From: Scalesia atractyloides
Taxonomy: Eukaryota > Streptophyta > Magnoliopsida > Asterales > Asteraceae
Direction of reading: 5' to 3'
DNA length: 64,000 nucleotides
Assembly: GCA_947069175.1 (NCBI GenBank)
Contig: CAMTDV010000003.1
Span: 30,096,853-30,160,852, forward strand
The notes beneath the pieces are model-generated. The model saw nothing but the letters and a program-made list of their open reading frames with translations. It was not told the origin of the DNA and did no database searches. The position numbers were made by a program, and so were the translations under genes. How positions within the stretch are numbered: position 1 is the stretch's first letter; every line of letters starts with the position of its first letter. Of this stretch, positions 21,507 through 32,820 are shown in pieces.

Positions 21507-21582
21507 GGTTAGACACGTAGCTCAGTTGGTAGAGCTGCGTGCACGCATACAAGAGGTCCCGAGTTCGAACCTCACTCAGCGC
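21507..21582 (+). other. tRNA-like unit 3 in 3' LTR B
   Basis: GGTTAGACAC, TAGCTCAGTTGGTAGAGC, GAGTTCGAACC. Same A-box and B-box as 4345-4420. Confidence 0.6.
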
Positions 21583-22651
21583 ATATAATTAACACAATCC
21601 GACCGGTCAACGGTCAACGGTCAGAGTCAAAAAGTCAACATTATTTTTTTATTTATTTAATCAGAAAATTATTTAAAAATACTTAAAAATAATATTTTTA
21701 AAGTTAGAAAATGTCCTTAAACTCACAAAAATAAATCTCAAAATCTTATTAAGATTATGAATTAAAAGTATTAATCTCAAATAAAATCCATTTATTTACC
21801 GAACCTTTTCATTATTATTTTAGGTTAGTTTTCCTCGTCGATCAAATCTCAAAACTCGTGCGCATCCAACGTCATCAAAGAACGCACCCAATGTGAGTGA
21901 ATCTCTACCAATTCCCCGTTTTAATCACATTTTGGGGTTTATCATGTGTCGTTTAATTCCTTATTATATTTAAACACTTGTGCATCCATCATATCCGTGA
22001 TCAAATGTGTATCAAATGTGTATCAATTGTTGTGTGAATTATGTTTAGATTGAAGTTATCATTTTCAGTGCATGCATTCCATTAGGCCCATCAGCTCCCC
22101 GTGGGATACGGGTTGAGTATCAGGTGCCTCATTCGATTGGCGCCGTTTGATTGAGCCTTGATCTCACATACATCATCATTCATGTCACTCGATCGGCTCC
22201 GTTTGATTGAGCTTTGATCTCATATACGTCATCATTCATATCATTTACTCATCCAATGTGGTTTGTGTTTATGTTATATATATATATATGTTTGCTCACA
22301 TGTGATTATTGCACAAATTTTCAATATTAAATACAACAAGAAATTAATAACAATGTTTTCTCAAGGTTCACTCGCCAACTTTTGTTGACCCAAAATATCC
22401 CCCGTTTTACACATGATACATGTGATCCAGTTGAGGCAAGAAACACATAGGAAGGCCTAGAAGAATAAATCAGTTTAAGCTTGGGATTGTTTTACTTAAT
22501 TTCATTTCCTTGTAATTGTATGGATTTGATTTGAATATTTAAGTTGTAATTTGAAATTAATAAATATGAAACATTTTAGTAAACATCATGAGCTTTGGTG
22601 ATAACCCAATCATGCCCCGACTCTTATTCCGCTACGGGTCGGGGTGTGACA

Positions 22652-25195
22652 ATGTACTCACTTTCAAAATCATTTTATATATACAAACCATGTATGTTGT
22701 TTTGAAATCTTGAAAATAATTATAGGCACATATGAATCACCCTAAAACATTTGAAAACGTAAAAGAGGGAGGCTATGTACTCACTTTGGGAATCATTTGC
22801 TATATATAAACCATGTGTATTGTTTTGAAATTTTGAAAATAATTATAGGCACATATGAATCACCCCAAAACATTTGAAAACGTAAAAGAGGGGGGCTATG
22901 TACTCACTTTGAGAATCATTTTGTATATATAAACCATGTATATTGTTTTGAAATCTTGAATATAATTATAGGCACATATGAATCACCCCAAAACATTTGA
23001 AAACGTAAAAGAGGGGGTTATGTACTCACTTTGAGAAGCATTTTGTATATATAAGCCATGTATATTGTTTTGAAATCTTGAAAATAATTATAGGCACATA
23101 TGAATCACCCTAAAACATTTGAAAATGTAAAAGAGGGGGCTATGTACTCACTTTGAAAATCATTTTGTATATATAAACCATGTATATTATTTTGAAATCT
23201 TGAAAATAATTATAGGTACATATGAATCACCCCAAAACAGTTATAAAATGTAAAAGAGGGGAACTATTTACTCACTTGGGATAGAGAAAGTGTTCTTGAT
23301 CAATGAAATAAACAAAGCTCAAACTTGTCCGAATGTATCAGATAAATATGTTAGTGTGTCGGGACTACAAATAGGAGATCGGATAGAATGAAGTCATATA
23401 AATCAAACGAGTGTTGGAACTCATGTGATATGGTTTAACAAACTTAACATTCTGATTTGGAAATGATCCTAAGTGCTTTTCACCTATTATGACTCGTTGA
23501 GGTAGTTTACGCTTCTTTAACGGGTCATTAGCGTAAACGTGTGATCGGATGGTTAAACATGTTCTATGATAAGTCTTAAATGCCCAAGCATGTTTGAAAA
23601 TGTTATAACATCAGTTTATATGTAAAAAATTTGGTTACATTTGTTTAAAATGGATTTATAAGCAAAAGGGCATTTTGGTTATTTTTTAAGGACATAGAAG
23701 TAACTTATCATAACACTAATCAAACGACATGACCATAAGGTATAACTACAGTAGGTTATTCCCTATACAGCTATGGTCACAAATATGTATTTGGTTGGAT
23801 CCTAAGATGGACCAAATGGGTCGAATTCGAAAGTCAAAGCGGTGGTCAAGACCGCTCGACTTAGGACCCTAATTAACCACTAAACTGGAAGTGACGAGGT
23901 AGACATGTCAAAATATGTCTAACAAAGTTTATAAAACTGATTTGGATCAAAACTTGGTGTTTTGATACCCAAAAATAGTTTCGTCGTAAAATGCACATCA
24001 TTCGCATTTTGACCGAAACTTTGACTCGTCACTTCGACTAGTAAACGTGGTAATCAGAAGGTAAAATAGCTAGGGACTATAACCTTCGTGATTACGATCA
24101 TGTTGTAAAGTCCAATGAACTTTGACTTGACCAATATGGTCAGAACCAAAAATCAACCAGGAAGCCAAATTGTTCGACTTTTAGCTCAAACTAGCTAAAA
24201 TAATGAAAGAACTAGGAACAGTACTTACTCGTGTTGAAGAACACTTTCAGAACACAAGATAGGAGGCTTCCAAAGGCCGGAAACAAGCTCCAAGAAGGAT
24301 AGAAAGAAGAACTTCACACTTTGCTTTGAAGTGTTTTGAAGTGGTGTGAACAAAATGGAAGAATCATGGGGTGTTTATTGTATTTTAGGATTAAGGAGGT
24401 GATGACAAGTGTTCTAAAGTGTGTATTAGTGTCCTAACATGTGTCAACACCAAATTAAATGTGGTAAAATGAGTGATAGGTGTTAAAAATTGGAGATAGG
24501 TGGCAAACTTGGTGAAGAAGCGAAAATATAATTTTTTTCACATTTTTGGCCCCTTGGACTTGTGTTTTCACTTGTTTGACAATTTTAACCTCTTTAACCT
24601 AATATTTAGGTAATATAAAGGTGTTAAGAAATGTGTAACTTGGTTATACCCGAAAATGTCGTGGATGTCGGTTTGTTCGGTTGTACGGTTACGCGTTTCG
24701 CAAAAATGCATAAAACTCTTTAACAAACACGAAAATGATCGAAATTGTGTAACGATTAACATTTTTGCATTCTCATCAATAAAATACAAGATTTTATTGA
24801 ATACAAAATATTTGGATTGATACACATGGTTTGTATCTTGAGGACGGACCAACAGACTTTCGCAGTTTGATGAAAATAGTCCCTGGACTTGTATAAGATT
24901 GTGTTTGTCATATCTAACCCTTCAAAACTTATATCTAAGTTATGTAAAGGGTACTTAGGGTATGTATAGCTTATGTCCTTTTTTCAAAGTGTACGTCGCA
25001 TTAAACAGACTGTGTTTGAGTGTCAGTTAACGAATTACTTCCACAAAAAATTTTGAGGGTTCTAAATCGTGCAAGAAATTGAAATTGTGCAAATGTCTTA
25101 GATAATTATACATATTTCAAAAATAAAACACAGGGTTTCATTAAGTACGAAATTGTTTGTAATTGTACAATGATTGAAAAGGCACAAATGTCACA
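22652..25195 (-). repeat. 3' LTR of element D, truncated by B
   Basis: The right end is GGCACAAATGTCACA (minus-strand start TGTGACATTTGTGCC) next to a purine tract. The left end stops inside the 123-bp repeats where B begins. The stretch 23275-25190 has no credible gene; the 94-codon minus ORF at 24568-24852 is not recognisable. Confidence 0.75.
22656..23275. repeat. 123-bp tandem repeat array, left LTR of D
   Basis: About five units. Start points of the GGCACATATGAATCACC block are 22725, 22848, 22971, 23093 and 23215, giving a 122-123 bp period. Each unit also contains GGGGCTATGTACTCACTTTG and AAACCATGTATATTG. The same units occur at 29040-29441, 40184-40411, 51124-51340 and within the 3-kb repeats. 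Confidence 0.9.
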
Positions 25196-25240
25196 GGCTC
25201 CCCTACTTTTGGAAATTTCGTCCCGAAATTCAATTAGAGG
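25196..25240 (-). promoter_or_regulatory. Polypurine tract of element D
   Basis: Minus strand AGTAGGGGAGCC directly before the LTR start, preceded by the TTTCGGGACGAAATTTCC box. The same box is found next to the PPT of element C. Confidence 0.75.
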
Positions 25241-25542
25241 AAACTTTGTGAAAACAGATGTGGATATTTCGCTTTCATCTGATCCTCTCATTCCCATGTA
25301 CATTCTGGGCCACGTTTGGATTCCTAGAGAACTTTAACTATTGGTATACGTCTACGCTTGAGTTTCTTGACTTCATGGTCCAATATCTCCACAGGTTTCT
25401 CGACAAAGTGCATAGTGTCATCAACGTGAATTACGTTGAGGTGAATGTGGAGGTTTGTATCGGCTAAACACTTTTTCAAATTGGACATGTGGAATGTTGG
25501 GTGAATATTCCCAAGTTTAGGAGGTAGCTCATTTTTCAACAA
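25241..25542 (-). pseudogene. Integrase C-terminal / chromodomain remnant of element D
   Basis: Reads FHMSNLKKCLADTNL, VEKPVEILDHEVKKL, RRRIPIVKV, then out of frame with stops ESKRGPECTWE and EDQMKAKYP. This is the Tekay-type C-terminus. The integrase core that should precede it is absent. Confidence 0.75.
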
Positions 25543-25696
25543 GCTTTGGGTTACACATGTATGTTGTGCTTGAAGGATACATGTCTGGATATCAGATTGA
25601 ACTCAAACTCAATGATGTTTGACACGTTCCTTACGACTAAGCGCATCAGCCACAACATTCGCCTTACCAGGATGGTAGCAAATCTCGGAGTCGTTG

Positions 25697-25990
25697 TCAT
25701 TCAGAAGTTCGACCTAGCGTCGTTATCTCATGTTTAGCACCTTTTGATTGAATATTGTTGGAGACTTTTGTGGTCAGTGAAACCACACATTCCGTACCGT
25801 AAAGATAGTGTCTCCAAATTTTGAGAGCAAAAACTACGGCTCCTAACCCAGGATCATGAGTTGTGTAGTTCTTCTCATGGATTTTCAATTGTCTTAATGC
25901 ATAGGCTATGACTTTATCTCTTTGCATGAGAACACAACCGAGGCCTAGTTTGATGCGTCACAATAGATAATGAGATCGTCGTTGCCATCG
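25697..25990 (-). pseudogene. RNase H remnant of element D
   Basis: Contains KVIAYALRQLKIHEKNY and LGAVVFALKIWRHYLYG. The DHKSL motif is frameshifted. Upstream sequence to 26073 continues as RT/RNase H connection with further breaks. Confidence 0.75.
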
Positions 25991-26073
25991 GTAAAGATAA
26001 AATAGGAGCGTCACAGAGTTTTTGTATCAGTGTTTAAAATGCTTCCTCTTGTTTGGGTCCTTACTCGAAAGGT

Positions 26074-26736
26074 TTATTCTTCTGAGTCAACGTGGTGAGG
26101 GAACCGCAATCTTTGAAAAGTTCGCGATGAATCGTCGATAGTATCCAGCAAGACCAAGAAATGAACGGTGTGTCCCAAAAATTGAACTTCTTTTAGCCAA
26201 AATTCACACTTGGAGAATTTGGCGTAAAGTTGTTCTTTCTCCAGGAGTTCCATCGTTAAACGGAGATGTTGTTCGTGATCGGCTAGAGACTTAGAATAAA
26301 TGAGGATGACGTTGATGAAAACAATGATGAACTTGTCTATGTAAGGTTTACAAACCCTATTCATTAAGTCCATGAAGACGGCAGGAGCATTCATCAAACA
26401 AAAAGGCATGACAGTGAACTCGTAATGGCCGTATCGAGTGCGAAAAGCAGTCTTGGGAATATCTTCTTCGAGTATACGAAGTTGATGACTCCTAAAACGC
26501 AGATCAATCTTTGAAAAGCCGGTCGCACCTTTTAGCTGATCAAAGAGATCATCAATGCGAGGTAGTGGATATAGATTTTTGATTGTGAGTTTGTTGAGTT
26601 CACGATAGTCGATACACAAATGGAAGGATCCATCTTTCTTTTTCACAAATAGGAAAGAAGCGCCCCAAGATGAAAAGCTTAGATAAATGAATCCCTTGTC
26701 TAAAAGTTCTTGGAGTTGCTTTGACAACTCTTGCAT
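26074..26736 (-). pseudogene. Reverse transcriptase remnant of element D
   Basis: Blocks CIDYRELNKL, YPLPRIDDLFDQL, RTRYGHYEFTVMPF are clear. The catalytic FIDD box reads FINVILIYSK, so an essential aspartate pair is lost. The thumb region after QFLGHTVH is deleted or shifted. Inactive on sequence grounds. Confidence 0.85.
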
Positions 26737-27434
26737 TTAAAACGGTACAAGACGGTAAGGAGATTTGGCAATTGGGTTGGCACCAGTTACAAGGTCAATA
26801 CGAAACTCAACTTGACGAATTAGGGGTAAACCAGGTAGCTCTATAGGAAACACCTCAGGATATTCCTGAACAATGGGGATGTCCTGAACAGTTTTGCCCT
26901 TGCCTTTTTCCTCTACGATATGTGCCAAGAAGGCTACATAATTCTTTCGTAGGTATTTTTGGGCTTGGGTATAGGTCATTAGTTTTAGGCTGCTAGAGTG
27001 TTTCTCTCCTTGAACTTCTAAGGTTCCATCAGACAAAAGAGCTATACGAACAACCTTGTCAAAACAGATCACTTCAGCATGGTGTTTGGTTAACCAATCC
27101 ATTCCTATGATGATGTCAAAACTCCCGAGTTGCATTGGTGTGAGGTCAATGGGAAAAAGGTAGTTATCCAAGTTCAATTGGCAACTACGAATGACATGGT
27201 CGAGCACAAGGGGTAACCACTAGTTATTTCCACCGTTAAGGGTATTCCTAGTTTAGTTCTAGGCATCGAAAGCAAAGGTTCAAAGGCTAGTGATAAAGCT
27301 TCTATCAGCACCCAAATCGAAAAGAATAGAAGCAGGATGATTGTTAACAAGGAATGTCTCGTTAATGACTTCGTTATCAGCACGAGCCTCGTTGGCATTG
27401 ATGTTGAATGCACGTCCACGGGTTGGATTTGCAT
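26737..27434 (-). pseudogene. Protease remnant of element D
   Basis: C-terminal protease half with GSFDIIIGMDWLTKHHAEV and linker VQDIPIVQEYPEVFP into SPYRLVPF, ending in a stop at the RT boundary. The N-terminal half with the active-site region is in another frame (27174-27434). Confidence 0.75.
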
Positions 27435-28060
27435 TCACATTCACCAATTTTGGCAGTTGTTTCTAAAGTGACCCATCTCGCCACAATTGTATCAAGAACC
27501 AGGTAGGAACGGAGGTCTAGCAGGGTTGGCTTGGCTAATCTAGAGAGATGTTAAAAAATATCGACGAAATATAAGGATGGTGGTCATTCGTTCATTACTT
27601 AAAAACAAACAAACAACACACGGTGAATAATCAAAGTAAATGGGTCTTTAACGTATCGCAAAGACATGCTTTAGCCTATAAGTGGACACTCACCCCAAGA
27701 ATTCACAGGTAAGAGTGACTGGTCTGATAATGTGGATTTATACCAACATTCAAGCCTTAGACAGAAAACTCAGGGTACAGGCATCCACCATTCTAGATTG
27801 CATGTGTTCACATTAATAAATCCCAAACTTTGATGGGGTTTTGAAAACTTCCAAGGCTTTAACCCAAAACAAATCATCTAAGGCTAGATGACTGATTTTC
27901 AAAATGAATTTGTAACTTGTGTAATTGTTTTGGTAGTCACCTAAGGATAGGTGATGGTATTGTCTTAAGAATCTAAACGCAAGATAACTCGCGTTAGGGT
28001 CACAGGAAAGTTATAGTTTAGGTCAGCTCATAACTAATAACCTAATTCCCTATAACCATA
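27435..28060 (-). pseudogene. Gag remnant (zinc knuckle) and leader of element D
   Basis: On the minus strand near 27450-27495 a knuckle of CYNCGEMGHFRNNC type is visible, with its first Cys codon mutated. The rest up to the PBS shows no capsid motif, so most of gag is deleted and the remainder is leader-like. Confidence 0.6.
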
Positions 28061-28061
28061 A

Positions 28062-28074
28062 GCTCTGATACCAA
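28062..28074 (-). promoter_or_regulatory. Primer-binding site of element D
   Basis: Minus strand TGGTATCAGAGCTT, initiator tRNA-Met type, a few bases inside the LTR end at 28081. Confidence 0.85.
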
Positions 28075-28080
28075 TCTCTA

Positions 28081-29441
28081 TGTAGCACCCCGTCCGCGTA
28101 AAACAACGAACCGCGTCAAATCATCGGGGAGTCATGTCACTGAACTATTGTTTCACAACTCATGGAATTTAAAATTTTGTTTTATTAAGTTAAATGTTTA
28201 CATTGTCTTGGGATAAACAGAAACAACTCATAAATAATTTGTCTTTCAAGTTTTAAGTCACTAAGGCCCACATCCATTTCTACGTGAAGTGTGCATCATA
28301 TTATCAAACATTAACTCCTGAAACATATGTGAAAAGAGTTAGCATAAAAATGTCGGCGAGTACATATTGTTTGTGAGTGTGTAAACTTAGTGGCTTTGTA
28401 TACATGTTGCAACACCCCGTCTGACTACAAGAGTCGTTAAATAAAAACCTCGTATCAAAAGTGTTTGATATTGCAATACAATTAACCAACTAAAACAAGT
28501 TGGTTAGAGTGTGAAAATAAAGCCATGAATCTTGACCAAAACGTTTCTTTTGTAAAAACCTTTTAATAGATTGATTCAAAAGAAACTTGGTACGGTTTAT
28601 ATATTTAATTGAAAATCATTGCGGGACATTGTTCAAAACCATATGTACGTGTTATAAACCATCCGTCCGTGTTATAAACCATTCGTCCATGTCATAAACC
28701 AATTGTCCATGTCATAAACAAATCGTCTGTGTTTTTAGTTGTGAAATCATTATCGTTCTTTAATGAACACATTCAAACATGTGTTGACTATACGACCAAA
28801 GGGTATCTTCAATAGACCACCAAAGGGTCTCTTTAACTAGACTAAAAAATCAACAAATGATTTGTTAATCAGACACAGTTTCTGTCACTACCCAAATTTC
28901 CACCAAATCCAGTGAACAGTCCGATAATGGGATTGTCAGTCCTATGGTACCATAACATACTACTGGTTGGCTCTGCTAAAGCTAATGAATGTCATTCGTG
29001 TTATGGATATCGCATCAACAAGTTGTTCACATTATTGAAATCATATTGTTTTATATATAAACGATAGGCATTGTTTTTGAAAACTTGAAAATGACTTAGC
29101 ACATATGAGTCACCCCAAAACATTTGCAAAACATAAAAGAAGGGAACTATGTACTCACTTTGAAAATCATTTTATATATATAAACTATGTATATTGTTTT
29201 GAAATCTTGAAAACAATTATAGGCATATATGAATAACCCCAAAACATTTGAAAATGTAAAAGAGGGGGCTATGTAGTCGCTTTTAAAATCATTTTCTATA
29301 TACAAACAATGAATATTGTTTTGAAATCTTGAAAATAATTATAGGCACATATCAATCACCCCAAAACATTTGAAAACGTAAAAGAGGGAGGCTATGTACT
29401 CACTTTGAGTATCATTTGGTATATATAAACCATGTATATTG
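28081..29441 (-). repeat. 5' LTR of element D, first segment
   Basis: Begins TGTAGCACCCCGTCCG on the plus strand. Contains about five ~22-bp repeats (AACCATTCGTCCATGTCATA type) at 28635-28735 and 123-bp units from 29040 until interrupted by E. It continues at 40184-40411 and 51124-51483 on the far sides of E and F. No gene is seen. Confidence 0.75.
29040..29441. repeat. 123-bp tandem repeats, right LTR of D
   Basis: About three units of the D repeat, ending where E inserted within CATGTATATTGTTTT. Confidence 0.85.
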
Positions 29442-29446
29442 TTTTC

Positions 29447-29847
29447 TGTTAGGTCCTAGAACTGTGAGACTGAAGCATCAAACCATGTATATTGTTTTCT
29501 GTTAGTTTGTATTAGGTTTGGACCTAGAATAGGTCATTTGGGCATGCCATAGGCCATGTCGGCTAGGCAAGCCCATAGGCAAGCCTATTAGGGTTGTATA
29601 AATAGAATGTTATGTCATCCCTAGGGTTGACACTTTTGGAGACTTTCAGGATTTCTCTAGAGAGAACCTCCATCTTATACCAGACGGTTTTGCTTATTCA
29701 AGTAATAGAATCGTGTTCAGGGTCTTAAAGTGAATTCGTATTGTTTTTCATCATTTCGGTTTTTCGTGAAGATCATAAAGTTTGGATTCCGCCCATCCTT
29801 GGTGATTGTGTGATATCAGTGTTAGATCCGGATTAACGGGACTTACA
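29447..29847 (+). repeat. LTR 1 of element E, patched
   Basis: TGTTAGGTCC...GGGACTTACA. Compared with LTR 2 and LTR 3, about 42 bp after GAAGCATCAAA are missing and a 25-bp copy of the flank/LTR junction (29428-29452) sits at 29481-29505 instead. Confidence 0.85.
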
Positions 29848-29849
29848 AG

Positions 29850-29862
29850 TGGTATCAGAGCC
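29850..29862 (+). promoter_or_regulatory. Primer-binding site, E copy 1
   Basis: TGGTATCAGAGCC two bases after the LTR end. Confidence 0.9.
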
Positions 29863-29939
29863 TGTTTGAACCTGTTTTCCAGGCTCAGATCTGATATTAC
29901 AAGATTCTGTTCGGTTTTCTACTGAAGAACACGAAGAAG

Positions 29940-30480
29940 ATTTCAAGCATTTCGGATCAACATTCAAGGATTTCGGATTTTTTGGTTGCAATTCAGATTG
30001 ATTTCGGTTTAACCTACTGCATTTTGGATTGATTTCGGATTCTGTTACATTTCGGATTGATTTGCTGCATATCGGATTGATTTCGGATTAATCTGTTGCA
30101 TTTCGAATTGATTTCGGAGTAATCTGTTGCATTTCGGATTGATTTCGGATTAATCTGCTGCATTTCGGATAGATTTCGGATAAATCTTCAATTCAGATTT
30201 TCTGCAAGGATTTCGGATAAACCTTCAAGGATTTCGGATAATCTTCAAGGATTACGGATAATCTTCATAGATTTCAGATTCGTAACTGTTTCGAATTCGG
30301 ATATACTTGCATTCTGGATTACTGTTCCGGATTTTCATTCCGGACTGAAACAGTGCATCTCGGATTCCATCTCGGATACTGTTCCGAATCACCATCTCTG
30401 ATTAGTATCTTGGATCACTGATTTCGGATTCCATCTCGGATTGTTAATCCGAGTTACTGTTCCAAATTTGGTACGGTTCC
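29940..30480 (+). repeat. Leader repeats of E copy 1
   Basis: Imperfect ~30-bp repeats based on TTTCGGATTGATTTCGGATT with CTGCAT/CTGTTGCAT spacers, then looser TTCGGAT repeats. Non-coding; present in both E copies. Confidence 0.8.
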
Positions 30481-30745
30481 GTGTTGCACCCAAAAAGGTG
30501 GAAAGTTAACCAGCTGACGTAACCGGAGTTAAACGTTTTCAGACATAGAATTTGATCAATAAACATTCTTGACAGACCGGTTGCACATTTAGACTCGTGT
30601 GATTTTTACGGCAAAAAAAATCACCATCGAACATTATATATCATCGGAATCGTATCATCGAGACGAGTCTAACGGTACATTTTGGTAAAAACAGTTTTCG
30701 GACATTTTTTATTGTGTTTACCGGTCCGGTTTCAATTTTCCGAAG

Positions 30746-31135
30746 ATGTTTGCAGCCCAAACTCAGCATTCGAGCCTGTGGGATGAAGTGAACGAAAAGC
30801 TGAATGAGCTTATCGGAGATTACAATTTTGATCCGGTTGTTGACTATGTGATGCGTTTGCTTGACCGTGGAAGGCAAAAAGAGGATGTAAGGAATGATTT
30901 GACTAGCTTTTTGGGTGATGGCAAAGACTCTTTTGTATCTTGGTTATGGGATCGATTACTATCAAACCAAGATATCCAAGATCGATATGCAAAATCAACA
31001 GAGTCTGAGCGGAAACCTCAACCGCAGCAAGCAGCAATCAGCAGCCCAGCACCCCAAACTCAACCTCAAGCCCAAACTAACGTTGACAAATCAAGCTCTC
31101 CCATTGACACAGTCAACTATCTTTTCTTCACTTAA
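30746..31135 (+). CDS. PWI-like (Nab2/ZC3H14 N-terminal type) ORF, E copy 1
   Basis: ORF of 129 codons starting MFAAQTQHSSLWDEV. Residues ~8-75 form an all-helical pattern: KLNELIGDY, DPVVDYVMRLLDRG, EDVRNDLTSFLGD, FVSWLWDRLLSNQ. The helix-turn order and FLGD...WLWD signature resemble the PWI-like N-terminal domain of Nab2/ZC3H14 poly(A) RNA-binding proteins. This is recognition by eye, not a search. A Gln/Pro-rich tail follows (QPQAQTN). It lies where Gag capsid should be and is conserved in copy 2 with few differences. The frame ends earlier here than in copy 2 (frameshift near 31130). Possibly a captured host segment used as an RNA-binding Gag substitute; function unproven. Confidence 0.6.
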   Translation: MFAAQTQHSSLWDEVNEKLNELIGDYNFDPVVDYVMRLLDRGRQKEDVRNDLTSFLGDGKDSFVSWLWDRLLSNQDIQDRYAKSTESERKPQPQQAAISSPAPQTQPQAQTNVDKSSSPIDTVNYLFFT

Positions 31136-31180
31136 CCTTGCAGGAATAGGGTTGCTCAACTCAGGGCTCTTAATTCCAAA

Positions 31181-31348
31181 ATGACCGATGAATACAATCA
31201 TGCAGTGGCTCAGTACATCAGCCTTCGAGAAAGCAACAAGTTACTAAAAGAAAAGGTTGAAGCTCAAAGGAAAGACATCACTCAGCTCCACCTAGACGTA
31301 AATCAACAGAAATGTTGGGTCCATGATTACAAAACCAGATTAGAATAA
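31181..31348 (+). pseudogene. Coiled-coil ORF, E copy 1
   Basis: ATG at 31181, 55 residues: SLRESNKLLKEKVEAQRKDI and QLHLDVNQQKCWVHDYK, heptad-like. It ends at TAA where copy 2 reads on for eleven more residues, due to a small deletion. Similar in position to the coiled-coil part of the long Gag of F (43790-44100). Confidence 0.6.
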
Positions 31349-31432
31349 AAACCATGGAATGCGACTTGGTAAGAGTTTAGCTGGGACTTCTTACTGGAAA
31401 ATATCAACAAAACGAGGTTAATATAAAGAAGT

Positions 31433-31993
31433 TTGATACAACCAGCAAGCTTGTTCAAGACGTGTGCAATGTGCAGCTGGCATATAAGGGAACAAAGGAA
31501 GGGTTTGGGATTCAAAAAGGTTGCCCCACTGTATAATCACAACTACACAGCAATGCCTGAAACGAATGAAGATATTGAGAAAGCACATCATATGGTCTAT
31601 GGAAAAATCAGTGATTATATGCCAGATGCACGGGAACCATCTGGTACTGTTGACTCTTCAACTCATTCTACTGATGAAGACAGAGCTGAAATGAACAAGG
31701 CTCCATGTGCGCAAACTGAACAATCTGAACCTTCTACTTCTAATGAAAAGGTTCAGAGCAAGCTAAAAGAGCAGAAAAGAGCAAATCGAAGACGAAGAAA
31801 GCAGAAGTCCAACCGTCAAGGACAATCTCACACTCCTAAATCATCAGTGGCCAACAATAGCCCTCAAAAGGCTAATGTTATGAAAAATGCTTTTGTTAAG
31901 CCGGTCATTAATGGCAACTGTGAAAAATATGCTTTTGACCGTGCTAGCAAAGCTTTTGGAAAGGTTAGGGAGATTTCTGAAAAGGATTTGTAG
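31433..31993 (+). pseudogene. Gag middle region, E copy 1
   Basis: From about residue 27 it contains KKVAPLYNHNYTAMPET, which matches PPPMKHNYTKMADEEEM in the Gag of F and is typical of SIRE-like Gag. An acidic Ser/Thr-rich stretch and a basic RRRRKQKSN stretch follow. It ends at a TAG where copy 2 has Gln. Confidence 0.7.
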
Positions 31994-32017
31994 TCTAAAC
32001 AAAATAAGAAAAATCAA

Positions 32018-32644
32018 ATGAAATCTACACAACAGAAGAAGGCCCTTGCAAATGACAAGTACAGACATCCAAATTCCTCCCCGTCTGCAAGAAACGTGCA
32101 AGGATATCAAGCACAGAAGGGATCAGTTCATCCTTCAAGGCCTGCACGAGAAAATCAAGCTGATCAGAATGCTTTACATGTGAAAAGACAAACGTGCTTC
32201 AATTGCGGCAATCGTGGTCACATTGCTCGAAACTGTACACGTGGTCCCCATGTTCCGTGTCATGCTAAAAATCAGAAGGTTACACCAAACAATAATAACC
32301 ATTCCAAGCCAATGAAGGTATCATCACATAAGGCAATGAAAAATATGAACTCCAAGGTTAAACCATCTGATGGGGATTGGAATGTTGCCAAAAACAAACG
32401 CAAGGCTGTTGGGAAACAAAAATCTTTTTCAAAAACGACCAAACCTCAAACAGCCACAGTTACTCAATCAAACGCAACAACCGCGATTGTTAAACCGAAA
32501 TATATTTGGAAACCCAAATCTAAATCAACAGCAACATCACCAATCCTCGAAACAAAAGGGGACTTGTGTCTTAAAGAAGTGTCTTATTTTGATGCTTCAG
32601 GGAAACCCAGGACCACGATGGCCTGGGTCCCACTGTCTTACTAA
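32018..32644 (+). pseudogene. Gag C-terminus with zinc knuckle, E copy 1
   Basis: Contains the knuckle CFNCGNRGHIARNC, Lys-rich tails, and the terminal motif KPRTTMAWVPLSY followed by TAA. The same ending (GRPNTTKAWVPISN) occurs in F. Only the frame between 31993 and 32018 is broken relative to the preceding part. Confidence 0.75.
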
Positions 32645-32820
32645 TCTCTTTATTTTCTCAGGAACAACCTAGGAGGATTTGTTGACAATCTCTGGAGTGT
32701 TGATAGCGGTTGTTCCAGGGACATGAAGGATAACATCTCACTGTTGCAAAAAGGTTCAAATTTTTACGATTGTGATGTTTTCTGTGGAGGAGATGAGGTA
32801 AGAAAAGATCAACGAAAAGG
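32645..32820 (+). pseudogene. Protease start, E copy 1
   Basis: In frame with the gag TAA: LWSVDSGCSRDMKDN, the copia-type protease active site (DSG), then about 20 residues before similarity ends. The TAA lies in CTTACTAATCTC followed by a pyrimidine tract and TTTTCTCAG, an acceptor-like context. Confidence 0.7.

Larger units (their letters stand above)
3680..22651 (+). mobile_element. Ty3/gypsy chromovirus B, interrupted by C
   Basis: Plus-strand element: truncated 5' LTR, PBS, leader, gag start, then element C (6419-16686), then the rest of gag, PR, RT, RNase H and integrase, then a 5'-truncated 3' LTR ending GTGACA at 22651. Its left side is broken by element A. The right side abuts the 123-bp repeats of element D, so B inserted into D's LTR. 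The integrase C-terminus and 3' untranslated region are missing. Frameshifts and stops make it non-autonomous. Confidence 0.8.
20576..22651 (+). repeat. 3' LTR of element B, left end truncated
   Basis: From about 20844 it is colinear with the 5' LTR at 3680-5476 and ends GGTGTGACA at 22651. The part before 20844 has no counterpart left in the 5' LTR but resembles the distal part of LTR A (CGG-rich region near 3010-3060). The join with integrase at about 20576 is a deletion junction. Confidence 0.75.

Noticed and set aside
22656..23275. CRISPR-like array
   Set aside because: Units of ~123 bp repeat in full without unique spacers, in a plant LTR context.
24568..24852. 94-codon minus-strand ORF in the LTR of D
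   Set aside because: No motif, lies within decayed LTR sequence, no counterpart in the right LTR to test conservation.
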